Origin: Taenia hydatigena
Lineage: Eukaryota > Platyhelminthes > Cestoda > Cyclophyllidea > Taeniidae
Direction of reading: 5' to 3'
Assembly (NCBI GenBank): GCA_036345935.2
Contig: JADWOT020000001.1
Coordinates: 35,218,876-35,282,875, forward strand
Length of the DNA stretch: 64,000 bases
The notes below the pieces were generated by a model. That model worked only from the letters and a program-made list of their open reading frames with translations, made no database searches and was not told the origin of the DNA. Made by a program: the position numbers and the translations under genes. Positions 24,832 to 35,147 of the stretch are shown here, one piece after another (the first letter of the stretch is position 1; every line of letters begins with the position of its first letter).

Positions 24832-25403
24832 ACCGTGTCGCCCATGCCGAGAACCGCATCGCACAATCCAGACGGAGACGCCCCCGCCGCCACCGCGAAT
24901 CACGCCATCTTGCATTGCCCATCATTCCACACACTCATCACATGTTACTTCACCATCACAACCACCAAGGTAAGTTTGTAGCAGCTAAAAGAGAAAAAAC
25001 CAAACAATGGAAAGACCAATATGTGAGGTTCCAAAGCTCTGCAAAGCTAACATTCACAAACCTAACTACTGATAGGAAAAAAAGAAACGAACACCTCAAC
25101 GGACAAACAATTGAGACTGCCACAAAGTACAGTCTGTGTAGTGATGACCAAACTTCCGACTAGCCACTTCTTCCTCCGCCCCTACCGCTGCTGCGTCTAC
25201 CTCACTCAGAGACACCAACTCATGGCATCAAAGCTGAGCAGGCTACCATTAAGCCATCACCAGGGCCCTCTACACAGCATGTTTCACACCAGGGATCACA
25301 TCAACACAACAAACAACCATGGTCCTGCCCCCCCCCACCCCACTCCTCCGCCATCCATATGTGCGCCAACAACACGCGTATCGCAGTAATGAAAATAGCA
25401 CAG
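24832..25403 (+). CDS. Family B gene, two adjacent internal exons (left-arm copy)
   Basis: Exon X1 is 24832-24969 (138 nt, acceptor TAG, donor AAG-GTAAGT). Exon X2 is 25164-25403 (240 nt, acceptor CTAG, donor CAG-GTAAAG). The intron is 194 nt and both junctions are phase 0. The three copies have X1 of 138/147/138 nt and X2 of 240/234/237 nt, all multiples of three and all open. That argues for real coding under selection. X1 ends FHTLITCYFTITTTK; X2 contains SETPTHGIKAEQATIKPSPG and is rich in Pro, His, Ser and Thr. No domain was recognised. Upstream and downstream exons are not closed; a frame at 24110-24475 may hold part of an earlier exon. Confidence 0.55.
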
Positions 25404-27381
25404 GTAAAGCAAGTAAAGGAGAACAGCACTGCCACCAACCATATGAACACGCTTTGATTCCATCGCTGCACACAAAAATGGACGGCAACAACTCATTAAG
25501 CACAATCCAATCTTACCTGAGAAATATGTGAAGTGATAGCGGAGGCAAGACTCGCACTCATTGCTGCTGCAGCTTCTTCCTCTTCAGTGTCAATTCTACC
25601 ACGAAAACGCACAAAAAAATGCACGATAACATCTATAAATACGGTGAATACTTATTAGCACGAAAATGATAATGATTAGTCGCCATGTCCTTTGCAAAGA
25701 TAGAACTCCTCCCAACGAAATCTATCGTCATTAGAGAGCAAACAAATTACAAATTGCCAAAACACTCTTAACTTATCCCTTCAAGTGCCATACAGCGAAA
25801 AATGTACGTGAGTAGGCATCGTAGTTGGAAAACAAAACGGCCTAACAGCAACTTTATGGGACTTGCGTTTACATTACCCTTCATCAAATTCGATCTTATT
25901 CATCAAAACTCATTTTTACTTAAATAAAAAACCACTTGGAAACAGCCAATGGAGTCGTACTCAATCCAAAGAAGTGTTTTCCAGTAACAAAATTCAACGC
26001 GATTAGGCAATGCAAATGGAAAACAAAAGTTGTGACAAACTGCAGCTGCTTCTAAAACGGTTGGTCTAACAAATAAACTGATCAAGAAAGCAAAAGCATA
26101 TATCTACACACACTCATAAAATGGGTGCTTAATCGCAAGAAACCACTAAGCAAGTAATTGCCAAGCACTTCGTAAGGTTTTAGCACCTCTCCACAAAGTT
26201 ACGCCTCATTGCTCAAATTCAAATGTCATTAAAAACCAAACAACCTCACAATCTGTTGCAACAGCCGCCATTTATCTCTACACACCGAAAAATGCACATG
26301 AGGAGACCTTGCAGCTGACAAGCAACCGTCAACAGTCACATTAAGAGGCATTTGCGTCTACTCTACCTCGCAACAACTAAAAAACTAAAAACTATAAAGA
26401 GATACTCAATACCTACCGAGTTCCCGACTTTTGGCAGTGGATAAAGGCGCATTAATCCAGAAAAACTGTCCCCGAAAACGCGCACCACTTACGCGAGCGG
26501 CACACAAATCTGGCTAATCGGTTCAAAGTTCGTCCGGTAAAACAAGCCGACTTTAAATTTTTATGTATTTTCGATGAGACCATAATTAAGACAATTATTA
26601 ACAGTTTTGACTTTTGTGTTTAATTTTTAATAACAAATGCACTAATGACGATTTACAAAGTAAGCAAAATGAAAAAGTTGTTAATATTTGTATATCAGTA
26701 ATATAAATGCATAATAGTGATGCTGTAAGATTTGCCAACAAATCGTAAAAGTGGTTCATACGACAGCGAGGAATGTCATTTTGTCAATTAGTTGCACACT
26801 TTAATTTGCTTCAAGCATGTGTTTTGCAGCAAATTTCATATTCAAAACGAATTGCTCAATTGGAGCAATGGACTGACCTTACTCACATTGACCTGCAGGT
26901 GTTGATCACCTTCACATAAGATGCGTATTTGTACAAAATATGCTTTACATCTACTTGGTTGGTGGGGTGTAAGCTACGTTTTCAGATGGCAATTTTCGGT
27001 TACGATGCCTGCACATCTCACTACACATGGACGCAGCGGCACAGTAGCTTCGTAATTATTTCCCGAGCTGAACATCAGTCACATTGGCAGTTGTCCCATT
27101 CAGTGGAGTGCTACCTGATATTCTACCTCGTGTGGTAGCTGTCATGACATGACTTGTAATTGTCTGAACTTACCTAGTCTGCTATTAACCCCAATGCAAT
27201 TGTGAAAACGGGCTCGAAACTACTGGATTACCTTTTTTTGTGGAATGATCTGAACTTTTTGATTCACTCTGTCAGGAGACATGCGAAGGCTATGAAAGTA
27301 TGAGACATGGTTACTGAGCCACAGATAACGTTAGGGCTACGAATCGCATTCGTAACCTCCCACTCTTGTAAGTTTGTCAAT

Positions 27382-27460
27382 GTGGTCTCTCCTCCTCCTC
27401 CTCCTCCTCCTCCTCCTCCTTCTCCGCCTTCTCCTCCTCCTTCTCCTCTGCCTCATAATC
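27382..27460 (+). repeat. TCC/CTC-rich microsatellite
   Basis: About 75 bp of (CTC)n, slightly interrupted. The counterpart in the third B copy (59950-59970) is reduced to a short GGA/G run. The proline and leucine runs it encodes are a by-product of the repeat. Confidence 0.8.
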
Positions 27461-27483
27461 CCACTTCCGAGTCAGCTCCTTAT

Positions 27484-27575
27484 TGTGGGGTCCGAAGGCT
27501 CCCTTGAAGGCAAACGAAGGCAAAATATCAGGGCAGAATGCATATATTCAACAGACAGAGGAAAATGAGTTGTTG
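27484..27575 (+). mobile_element. Truncated Ta-TRIM-like LTR relic
   Basis: TGTGGGGTCCGAAGGCTCCC, then a GAAGGCAAA-GAAGGCAAA repeat and 'attcaacagacagaggaaaa', follow the first half of the solo LTR at 60348-60534. The 3' half (CAGAGGCCAG block and TATTACA end) is absent. The same relic is at 59830-59921 on the minus strand in the third B copy, so the insertion predates those duplications. Confidence 0.5.
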
Positions 27576-27747
27576 TAACACCTTTTACCGATGAATGTAT
27601 CATCTAACATCTTATCTTTGACTTTTTGTTCCTTATCTTCTTATATTAAATGTGATTTGACCATTCGTGGACTTGCGCGTCACAATGCCCTTTTGACATT
27701 ATCCCCTGCAGAACGCATTATGCACCACTTTACAGACTGCAACTTGT

Positions 27748-27836
27748 AGCGGTCTTTGAAACTTTCTTTCCAAGTATTTCTTTTCTTACTTGCATCCTGC
27801 CTTCTTTTGCCTTCGATGGAGCCTTGGGACGCTACA
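27748..27836 (-). mobile_element. Small LTR-derived relic with mirrored TGTAGCG ends
   Basis: Read on minus from 27836 it gives TGTAGCGTCCCAAGGCTCC followed by GAAGGCAAAAGAAGGCA, a clear match to the first ~45 bp of the solo LTR. Its other edge at 27748 also starts TGTAGCGG on the plus strand. The piece is therefore either two LTR ends head to head or an LTR end that acquired a terminal inverted repeat. Confidence 0.35.
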
Positions 27837-28443
27837 ACTACACTCCTAAGCATGCACTTAGTAATCTCAGTTAAATTTGCAGACCGAACATTAAAAGATT
27901 TGCGCTTAAATTGTGCATTGCCTCATTTGATGTTGCTGATCTACTGATACAGCATTGTAAAATTTACTGCAATCGGAGGAATTGAGTGAGATGCGTTTCT
28001 AATGTGTTATGCTTCGTATCCAAATCATGGCCCTCGCTTTTAATCGTCGTCCATGAGCACAGCTGGTGCTGCTTGCCAAGGTGATTGCCGCGCGTTCGTT
28101 TGATTGACAATTCTGTCAACTCAGCGCTTCCTTGTGTGGCGATGGACTTTGCCATGACTACTTCAGTGGTGTAGGTGGATGGAGTGGGTGTATTTATTAT
28201 TGCAACTGCAGAAAGTGCTCAAATGCGGACTCAAATGCTGAACGAATTGGAAGGAATACAGTAGAAGAAGCAGTAATGTGTGCAAAGCCCATGCTTTGCT
28301 GCTGTTGCACTACAAGTGTCTTGTCTGTATCACCTTTGACTGATGCAATTGTTGGTCACTGAACTGTAATTGTTCAACTACTCTGCGCGCAGGGAAAAAA
28401 GAGCGACCTCATGGTTGGGTTGCGGTGACACGAAGGGGAGATA

Positions 28444-28734
28444 TTGCAAAACTGGTTGTCTTTCGGTCCACTGAGGCCGATGGCAGCTTTCGTTGGTGGT
28501 GTCAACAGGGTCTCGCCTCAACTCCAACTGAGCGCCGGTGGTGCTTCTCCACCTCACACTCCTCTCTTGTCACATCTACAAGGCAGCAGATTTATTAGCG
28601 AAATGGGCGCACTTACACTTGACACCGGACTCGAGAAATGCAACCATTCTTCGAAGGTAGGCCTAAGCGATAAGGCCACTTGTATTGCTCAAATTGGGAA
28701 GTGTAAAGCTCTTCAATTACAGAAAAGGAGGTAA
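28444..28734 (+). pseudogene. Broken paralogue of the small secreted protein gene (exon 2 only)
   Basis: PLRPMAAFVGGVNRVSPQLQ aligns with exon 2 of the gene at 57603-57996 (PLRPMAASVDGVCTVSPLLQ). The downstream part (ASPPHTPLLSHLQGSRFISE) aligns with the third relative at 59165-59304. No exon 1 with a signal peptide is visible in the 500 bp upstream. Confidence 0.45.
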
Positions 28735-28839
28735 AGCTGCTCATGTGATTAGCGAATCACGATATGTTGCGCGTGGATTTGTTACACTGACAACCCACTT
28801 CGATGTCAGCAAAGAACGTATGTGGAAAAAAGGGAAGAA

Positions 28840-29125
28840 GATCCACGTCATTTTAACTGAAGTTGACACTCATAATGCTAACCTTGACTATGCGTCCATT
28901 ACCTTTACAAAAGATACATATTTTAACACATTGCTCTGCTACATTTTGAGTTGGCACTTCTCGGTTACGATGCCTGTACATCCCGATACACGTGGACGTA
29001 GTGCCACAGTTGCTAACTTTGGAATCACCACCTGATTTGGACATCAATCACATCGACAGTTGTTCCATTCAGTGGGATGTCACTACGCCCTCTACCTCCT
29101 TGTGATAGTTGGCATGACATTAAGG
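28840..29125 (+). repeat. Partial copy of the family B end segment
   Basis: Matches 26885-27150, including 'ttctcggttacgatgcctg' at 28959 and the 'ttccattcagtgg' block at 29065. It is a fifth, partial copy of the segment also seen in the left arm, 32290-33045, right arm and third copy. Confidence 0.55.
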
Positions 29126-29129
29126 CCAA

Positions 29130-31090
29130 AACAATGAGTTTTGTAGCCTTTGAGCAGCTAATCATAATAAACCCAAGAATTTTATGTAAATGAACCTCGA
29201 CGGCTTAGCGACCCTACACATTTGAGCTTACGAACACGAGACGACACACCCTGCTCGACCTTTTTCTCCAGTTTCCACTACTGCATGCAAACCGACACGA
29301 CGTCTTCTCGTCTGCTCTCTCATTTTCCCATTCACCTTAGTAATACATCTTCTGCTCAACTTTTCTCATTCTGTCTTTGTTCCTCGTAACCATCCGGTCC
29401 TCGCTGTTGCGCAAGTTGTTGATTGACTGAGCAGTCGAACCACCCACCTGACCAACAGCTCTGATGGGGCTCATCCCTTGGAACTGTAGGCACTTAGCAG
29501 CTATTCCACACGACCTACTTCTTCTGTGGTGCCTAAACAGACCATCACATCAAATGGTCGCTGGCGTCCATTACGATCCAATAGTTGGGCTTGACTGTGT
29601 GGCCCCCAACAATCCACTAGCCAGCCAGTCGTCTGGGTGCGATACCTTTGTAGGCGGAAGTGGGTTCGCTCCTCTCACGGCAGTGGATGTCATTTCCGGT
29701 GGAGTGACATTGCCAGTTGTGTCTCGCCAAGGCCACTATGAGGACAAAATCTGTGCACACAGTTTTGCAGGTCTTTGACGTTAGCGTAGCCCTTCGGATG
29801 CGCCTACACACGCTAGATTGTGTGGCTCCATTTACTTGAGTGGAAGAGCTCCACCACAACTCACGAAACTGCCCTCGATGTGAAAGCACAACCACTCGAA
29901 GTTTTAATGTTGGGAGTCGGGTGGATTGCTCGTGTCCTCTTCATTTCCTACCTAACTACGCACCACCTGCAACAATCGACAGATCCTGAAATGCCGCTGT
30001 GATCCTTGCTATGGTACTAAAAAAGGCTACATCCACATGCACTTTCCACCTCCTCCTTTTACTTTTCCAACTGATTTTCCATTCTCTCCTACGGATTTTG
30101 AAAGTCAGCTTTGCCGCAACAAGATCGACAATTCCCTCGCTCACCTCGATTCGCTTTATATGACACACATTAAGTCCCGACTTTATGTAAAAACGGAAAA
30201 GTAGAAGGATACTTAGAAGGTGCTGCAAGTATTGCAGCTCATCAGGAGTAGCAATTTTTCCCTCAACAATTCCCATCTTTAAGAATCTTAGCTCCCACTC
30301 CCCTTCTTTATCCACTTACTCGCTCCCCCATCTTGTGGTACCCTAACACGTCTCTACCAATTCATTCCTCCACATACATACTCAATTCTTTCAAATAAAA
30401 CCTATGCTTACAGTTACTCATCTTCACTTCTGTCGAGCACTCGTTACTCACTTGTGCTCCAACCGGTTTAGCTACTCAACCATCTTGTTAACCGACCATA
30501 GTAAGTAAGGGGAAGACAGGAGCAATAACTCACAGCAGTGCACTCTCCCATATGGCCAACAAAGGAAAAGAACTCATAGCAACTATCAACACATTTGCCA
30601 CTGCCTCTTTTGTACTCCTTATCAAGCTTGTTGCGCTGACTGATGCAGCATTGCTTTGTTACATCTGCTGTACCCAAGCCATCAATGCGTCTGCACTCCA
30701 TTAGGCCACGTTGATCGCACCTTCCACATTGTTGTCACACACTTCTACCGCTCGTTTCGCCTACATGCGAATAAGCATAAACACACTTTAGTGGCAAGCA
30801 GGCACCATCTCACGCGGCAGTTTTTGCAGGGCTTTCTCGTGTCCTCCAGTAGGCGGACGTTAGGAGCGCACACGTGCACTACTGAAATAACAAAAGTAGA
30901 ACTACACCACATGGATCTCTGATGCCTCCTATGGCTGACAATCGTCTCCTTCACGTGGTTGTTCCTAATACATCGCACCACGACTTCATGATGGCAGTGA
31001 AGCGCTACTATGCCAAGTTCATCAGACTTTTGATAGAGTTCTCTACATAAAGAGGAGGGAGAGGAAGGTAACTCACAAGAACCTTCGTAA
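29130..31090. other. Spacer with unsupported ORFs
   Basis: The longest frame is 29956-30315 (minus, 119 codons, Lys/Arg-rich middle). It has no second copy and no clear splice pairing. The stretch 29464-29778 (plus) is open for 104 codons but equally unsupported. Nothing here reaches a confident gene call. Confidence 0.4.
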
Positions 31091-31097
31091 TAATCAT

Positions 31098-34000
31098 TTA
31101 AAGTAGTGCGGCAAGGGTACCCGGATCGGCGGTGACGCTGGAAGCACTAAGAGGAGACGATGTGATGCTACAGATGGGATCGTTAAGAGCACAATCATCC
31201 AAGTTTCCCACCAGGTGGTTCGACGTTGTCTCCCTGTTCGAGACTGTTGCTAGACGGGCACGTGGATAGGCGCTGCATGTCAAGTCCATGCCCTGCTGCA
31301 GTAGCCCCACCACGCTCTCCTCTGCTACCGCCCTTCACTGCTGTCACTGTTGGTCACTGGGTTCACCTAGCAGATGCGATAAAAGCAAATCAGATTCAAA
31401 AAATTAAAAAAAATCAAATACGACTCATGACTCATTGCTGTGAATCTTGAAACAAATCAAGGGATGTCGTATCACGTTTATTTACAATGTCATTGGAAGG
31501 TATTGAGCAAAGTGGAAGAGAAAAAGCGCCGCCATTTCAATAAACGAGGAATGCAAAGGTCTGCCAGTTATCTAAAATTTGTGTGAAGACCAGTAGAGGC
31601 TGAAGCATTTTCGCGAATTCGCCACTTATGTTTCTCACTAGTGGCATGTTATTCCTAACTCTGACGAACAAGTCATCCACCTTGATCCACCAAGTCCACC
31701 CTTTCATCCACTTGAATTTCGCCTTGGTTAGTCACTTGTGGATCCACTCATTAGCTCATCAACCATACGTCCGCTCATTATTTAAGCAATTATCCAACCA
31801 GACAACCAAGTGTCCACCGCATCGACACCCATCCATCAGTTCATCCCTCCTCCTCCTCCACCTAACCCGTCCAAGGGTGTCAGCGATCACCCCTACCCCC
31901 ACACTTAATTCGCCTCCTCATATGTCGACATCTATATGCCCAGTTTTACAGTTCCTCAATTCACAGCCCTTACTTCTGTGCAGCTCACAACTTCACTACT
32001 CCCCACTTCTTCCCCTTGCCTACACCTTCACAAATCCAAGTCTTCATCCCTCCCTCCTTCCTTCCTTCCTTCCTTCCTTCCTTTCTTTCTTCCTTCCTTC
32101 CTTCCTTCCCTCCTTCCTTCATTCCTTCCTTTCTTCCTTCCATCCATCTATCTATCTAATTTGATTGCGCATCACACATCCTTCAACACCGAGCTTCCTA
32201 TAAGCATACACATCTGCATCAATACTTCTTCTTCTTCGTCTTAGAAGAGGAAAGAGGCTCTGTAGACGGACGCTCCTCATCGCCAAAGGCCGACGTCATG
32301 TTTGCTGCCATCTCAAAACGCAGCTTACACCCCACCAACCAACAAGATGTTAGGCGGGATGTGGTACAAGTGCTCATCTTTTGTGAAGGTGATCGACACT
32401 TGCAAGTCAATGTAGGTAAGGTCAGTCCATTGCTTCCATTGAGCAACACGTTTATTCGTTTTGAATATGAACTTTGCTACAAAACACATGCTTGAAGTAA
32501 ATAGACGTGCACGACTAATTGACAAAATGACATTCCTCGCTGTCGTTTAAACCACTTTTACGACTTGTTGGCAAACCTTACAGCATCACTATTATGCATT
32601 TACATTGCTGATATACAAATATTAACAACTTTCTCATTTAGCGCGCTTTGTGAATTGCCATTAGTACGTTCGCTACTCAAATTATACGCAAAAGTCGAAA
32701 ATGTTGGTATTTGTCGTAATTATGATTCCATCAAAAATACATAGAAATTCAAAGTTTGTTTGTTTTACCGGACGAACTTTGAACTGATTAGCCAGATTTG
32801 TGCACGGCTTGCGTAAGTATGGCGCGCTTTTGGGGGTAAATTTTGTGGAATAATGCGCCTTTATCCGCTGCCAAAAGTTGGGAGCTTGGTAAGCACTGAG
32901 TATCTTTTGATTACTTTTAGTTAGTCAGTTGCCGTGAGGTAGTTTAAATGTCGATTTGTTCCCTTTATACACACACTTGTTAGAGTAGACGCAAATACCT
33001 CTTAATGTGGCTGTTGACGGTTACTTTTCAACTGCAGGGTTGGTAGGTGGTGTTCACTCACCCGTCGTGCTGTCTGGACTAACGATTTCGTGAGTGGATG
33101 AGAGGATTGGCGGGGGAGTTTTGGCCGCCGCCGACTCCTGCCTACCCTCGAGACGGACGAGCGATGATGACGATCCATGTGTAATTGGCACTCTCATTGG
33201 CTGCACCGCATCATTGTCGCCACCTCCCCACGAGGCACCAACCACGTGGTTGGGTGAGGAGGCGCTGAGGTAGTGGGAGGTGGGCGTGCCACTGGTGGTG
33301 GGTGACATAGCTGACCCTTCTCCCTGCGCCTGCCCCTCACGGTCCTGGTGAGGAGTGAGCAAGTCCTCCACTTCGTAGTTCACCTGTTAGCCTGCGTGAA
33401 GGGAAGAAGTGGTTCACCACACCGAATTGGTTCGAGAGTGAGTCTCATCAATGAATGAGTGAATGAAGGCATAAAATGAATGCGTGGAGGGAGTAGACAT
33501 GAAAAACGAGGACTGGGACAGGGTGGTTGAGGCCAGCGATGCTTGAGACGGCGATGATGGCATTAGCGTCTCCTCCTCCTCCGCGACCTCCTCCAGCTCC
33601 GTTGACTCCGACGGCTGCAATGGCTGCGTTGGCTGTGCTGGCTCCACCTCCTCAATCACGACCAGCTCGCCCTCCTCTAAAACACACAGTAACGCTGACG
33701 CTGCTCAATCGCACAACGCTTACCAGCAGATTGAACACTCGGCACTGCACACAGACAGCTCCGACGAGCTTCGCTCATCTGCATGTAGCTGTACACGCAG
33801 AAGAGAATGCTCAGGGGGAAGTCCTCCTCGGCTCCTTCAATGTCTACTACGTGCATGATGACTTTGAATTGCCGCAAGACTAACATGATTGATCGTTCTC
33901 TATGTTCTTACTTAGGCCACATGGGCATGGGATGTGCTGCCTAGCGATACGATTGTTTGCGTTGAAATTAATAAAGGTGATGAAGGACAACAAATTTTCC

Positions 34001-34147
34001 TTGTCATTATTATTTGGAGGAGAGAACTGACTGGTTGGGTGATTTGTTTGTGTTGCGGGTGGGTAGTTGCTGCGTGTGATAGGTTGTAAGTATGTTGCAG
34101 TGCTTGTGCTTCGTACTGTGTTTGTGTGTGTGTTGTATGCGTTTGGG
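31098..34147 (-). CDS. Five-exon gene model, unidentified acidic Ser/Glu-rich protein (5' end missing)
   Basis: Exons on minus: A 34147-33912, B 33879-33724, C 33676-33423, D 33383-33062, E 31324-31098. Introns are 32, 47, 39 and 1737 nt, all GT...AG, and every junction preserves frame (phases 1, 1, 0, 1). Exon A has HIPCPCGL; B has FKVIMHVVDIEGAEEDFPL and a Cys-rich end; C is acidic (EEGELVVIEEVEP, then EVAEEEE); D is Ser/Gly-rich (SAMSPTTSGTPTSHYLSASS); E ends GTLAALL-stop. Very short introns are common in tapeworms. The large last intron contains an inserted family B fragment. No family was recognised; the C-D donor (GTGTGG) is weak, so that junction is the least certain. Confidence 0.45.
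32041..32155 (-). repeat. (TTCC)n microsatellite, ~100 bp
   Basis: Imperfect TTCC/CTTT repeat ending in ATCC/ATCT units at 32140-32155. It is the short allele-like counterpart of the tract at 34320-34870. The ORFs reading Leu-Pro-Ser-Phe across it are artefacts. Confidence 0.9.
32219..32276 (-). CDS. Terminal exon encoding a KKXX-type tail (copy 1)
   Basis: The minus strand reads ERPSTEPLSSSKTKKKKY-stop, with a possible acceptor GATGAG just before. The last four residues KKKY fit the dilysine (KKXX) signal known to return membrane proteins to the ER. The upstream neighbour on the same strand is exon 32331-32476, and a ~54 nt GTGTAAG...GAG intron would join them in phase 0. An inverted paralogue lies at 34174-34246. 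Inference: 3' end of the family B gene. Confidence 0.35.
32290..33045 (+). repeat. Family B fragment within the last intron of the 31-34 kb gene
   Basis: Colinear with 35330-36040 and, inverted, with 26280-26990. It ends abruptly in ACTGCAGG at 33039, where the other copies continue into CTCCTCACGTGCA-like sequence. It carries the best-preserved copy of the exon at 32331-32476. Confidence 0.75.
32331..32476 (-). CDS. Internal exon, best-preserved copy (family B gene?)
   Basis: Acceptor TTTTGTAG at 32477-32484, 146 nt open, donor GTGTAAG. It reads KFIFKTNKRVAQWKQWTDLT followed by IDLQVSITFTKDEHLYHIPP and NILLVGG. The right arm (35340-35485, minus) has a stop after RVAQLEQ. The left arm (26830-26975, plus) has a stop in the FT-KD region. 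The third copy (60640-60770, minus) lacks about 40 nt. So only this fragment keeps the frame. It lies on the same strand, relative to repeat orientation, as exons X1 and X2. No domain was identified. Confidence 0.4.
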
Positions 34148-34173
34148 CTGCGATCATTAAAAGTCGTTGTTAG

Positions 34174-34246
34174 TTGGCTCTGGGAGGGGAGTGGAGAATC
34201 TGAAGAGCCTCCTTCCGCTTCTAAGACGGAGAAGAAGAAGTATTAA
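34174..34246 (+). CDS. Terminal exon encoding a KKXX-type tail (copy 2)
   Basis: After acceptor GTTGTTAG the frame reads WLWEGSGESEEPPSASKTEK then KKY-stop, ending at 34246. It is paralogous to 32219-32276 in inverted orientation. It lies in the presumed 5' flank of exon A of the minus-strand gene. Upstream exons on this strand were not found, so it may be an orphan fragment. Confidence 0.3.
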
Positions 34247-34985
34247 TGGAAATGTGAATGCTCATAGGAAGCTCGGTGTTGAGGGATGTGTGACGCGCGA
34301 TCAAATTAGACAGATAGATAGATGGAAGGAAGGAAGGAAGGAAGGAAGGAAGGAAGGAGGGAAGGAAGGAAGGAAGGAAGGAAGGAAGGAAGGAAGGAAG
34401 GAAGGAAGGAAGGAAGGAAGGAAGGAAGGAAGGAAGGGAAGAAGGAAGGAAGAAGGAAGGAAGGGAAGGAAGGAAGGAAGGAAGGAAGGAAGGAAGGAAG
34501 GAAGGAAGGAAGGAAGGAAGGAAGGACAAGGAGGAAGGAAGGAAGGAAGGAAGGAAGGAAGGAAGGAAGGAAGGAAGGATCAGGAGGAAGGAAGGAAGGA
34601 AGAAGGAAGGAAGGGAAGGAAGGAAGGAAGAAGAAGGAAGGAAGGAATAAGGAAGGAAGGAAAGGCAAGGAAGGAAGGAAGGAAGGAAGGAAGGAAGGAA
34701 AGGAAGGAAGGAAGAAGGAAGGAAGGAAGGAAGGAAGGAAGGAAGGAAGGAAGGAAGGAAGGAAGGAAGGAAGGAAGGAAGGAAGGAAGGAAGGAAGGAA
34801 GGAAGGAAGGAAGGAAGGAAGGAAGGAAGGAAGGAAGGAAGGAAGGAAGGAAGGAAGGAAGGAAGGAGGGATGAAGACTTGGATTTGTGAAGGTGTAGGC
34901 GAGAGGATGAAGTGGGGAGTAGTGAAGTTGTGAGCTGCACAGAAGCGAGAGTTGTGAATTGAGGAACCGTGGAGATGGGGTAGGG
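34190..34985 (+). repeat. Inverted partner of 31930-32290 (expanded microsatellite version)
   Basis: Flanks of ~110-130 bp match the other member on both sides of the GGAA tract. The pair encloses 32290-34190, so the 31.9-35 kb block is a small inverted repeat nested inside the large one. Confidence 0.7.
34313..34870 (+). repeat. (GGAA)n microsatellite, ~555 bp
   Basis: Preceded by GATA units (34311-34323), then GGAA repeated with interruptions such as GGGAAGAA at 34436, GACAAGGA at 34524, GATCAGGA at 34578, and GAATAAGG near 34645. From about 34705 to 34865 it is essentially pure. The 200-codon ORFs of Lys-Glu-Gly-Arg and of Leu-Pro-Ser-Phe across it are artefacts. Confidence 0.95.
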
Positions 34986-34997
34986 TAGCTGTCGTGT

Positions 34998-35147
34998 CTC
35001 CTGACAGAGGGAATCAAAAAGTTCAGATCATTCCACACAAAAAGTAATCCTGTTAAATTGTCGAGCGCTCCTACCTCTATCATGATCAACTATCCCAGTA
35101 GAATCGAACCTGTTTTCACAATTGCATTCTGGTTACTGGCAGATCAG
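34998..35147 (+). pseudogene. Exon-like segment ending LLADQ (right-arm copy)
   Basis: It reads IKKFRSFHTKSNPVKLSSAP and continues to EPVFTIAFWLLADQ, then donor CAG-GTAAGT. The third copy (59990-60232) extends the frame 30 codons upstream; the left arm has deletions and a stop. It lies on the strand opposite to exons X1/X2, so it would be a different gene. Confidence 0.3.

Larger units (their letters stand above)
19705..27290 (-). repeat. Family B inverted repeat, left arm
   Basis: Reverse complement of 34990-43050. Anchors: 19980 with 42750, 20820 with 42010, 21100 with 41620, 22700 with 39130, 23700 with 38130, 24960 with 37300, 25550 with 36710, 26300 with 36030 and 26950 with 35360. A non-homologous patch interrupts it at about 21375-22440. 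The arms differ by substitutions, indels and at least two large deletions, so they are not a recent or artefactual fold. Confidence 0.85.
31930..32290 (-). repeat. Inverted partner of 34190-34985 (short microsatellite version)
   Basis: 31930-32030 and 32150-32290 are the reverse complements of 34870-34980 and 34190-34315. Between them lies ~100 bp of TTCC repeat here versus ~555 bp of GGAA at the partner. Both members carry the same terminal-exon sequence at the end away from the shared flank. Confidence 0.75.

Noticed and set aside
25517..25595. 79 nt exon-like segment on minus encoding MSASLASAITSHISQ, with TAG acceptor and CAG-GTAAGA donor, also at 36673-36748 and 61972-62050
   Set aside because: The length is in phase in all copies, but it is on the strand opposite to X1/X2, the third copy has lost the acceptor, and no in-frame neighbour exon was found. 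Kept as an alternative only.
27307..27568. Pro-rich and Leu-rich ORFs
   Set aside because: By-products of the CTC microsatellite at 27382-27460.
31628..32164. 178-codon plus-strand ORF
   Set aside because: Its second half is the TTCC microsatellite and the first half has no second copy, splice support or domain.
34167..34940. 200-239 codon ORFs on both strands (Lys-Glu-Gly-Arg or Leu-Pro-Ser-Phe repeats)
   Set aside because: They are translations of the GGAA microsatellite, whose 4 bp unit is open in most frames.
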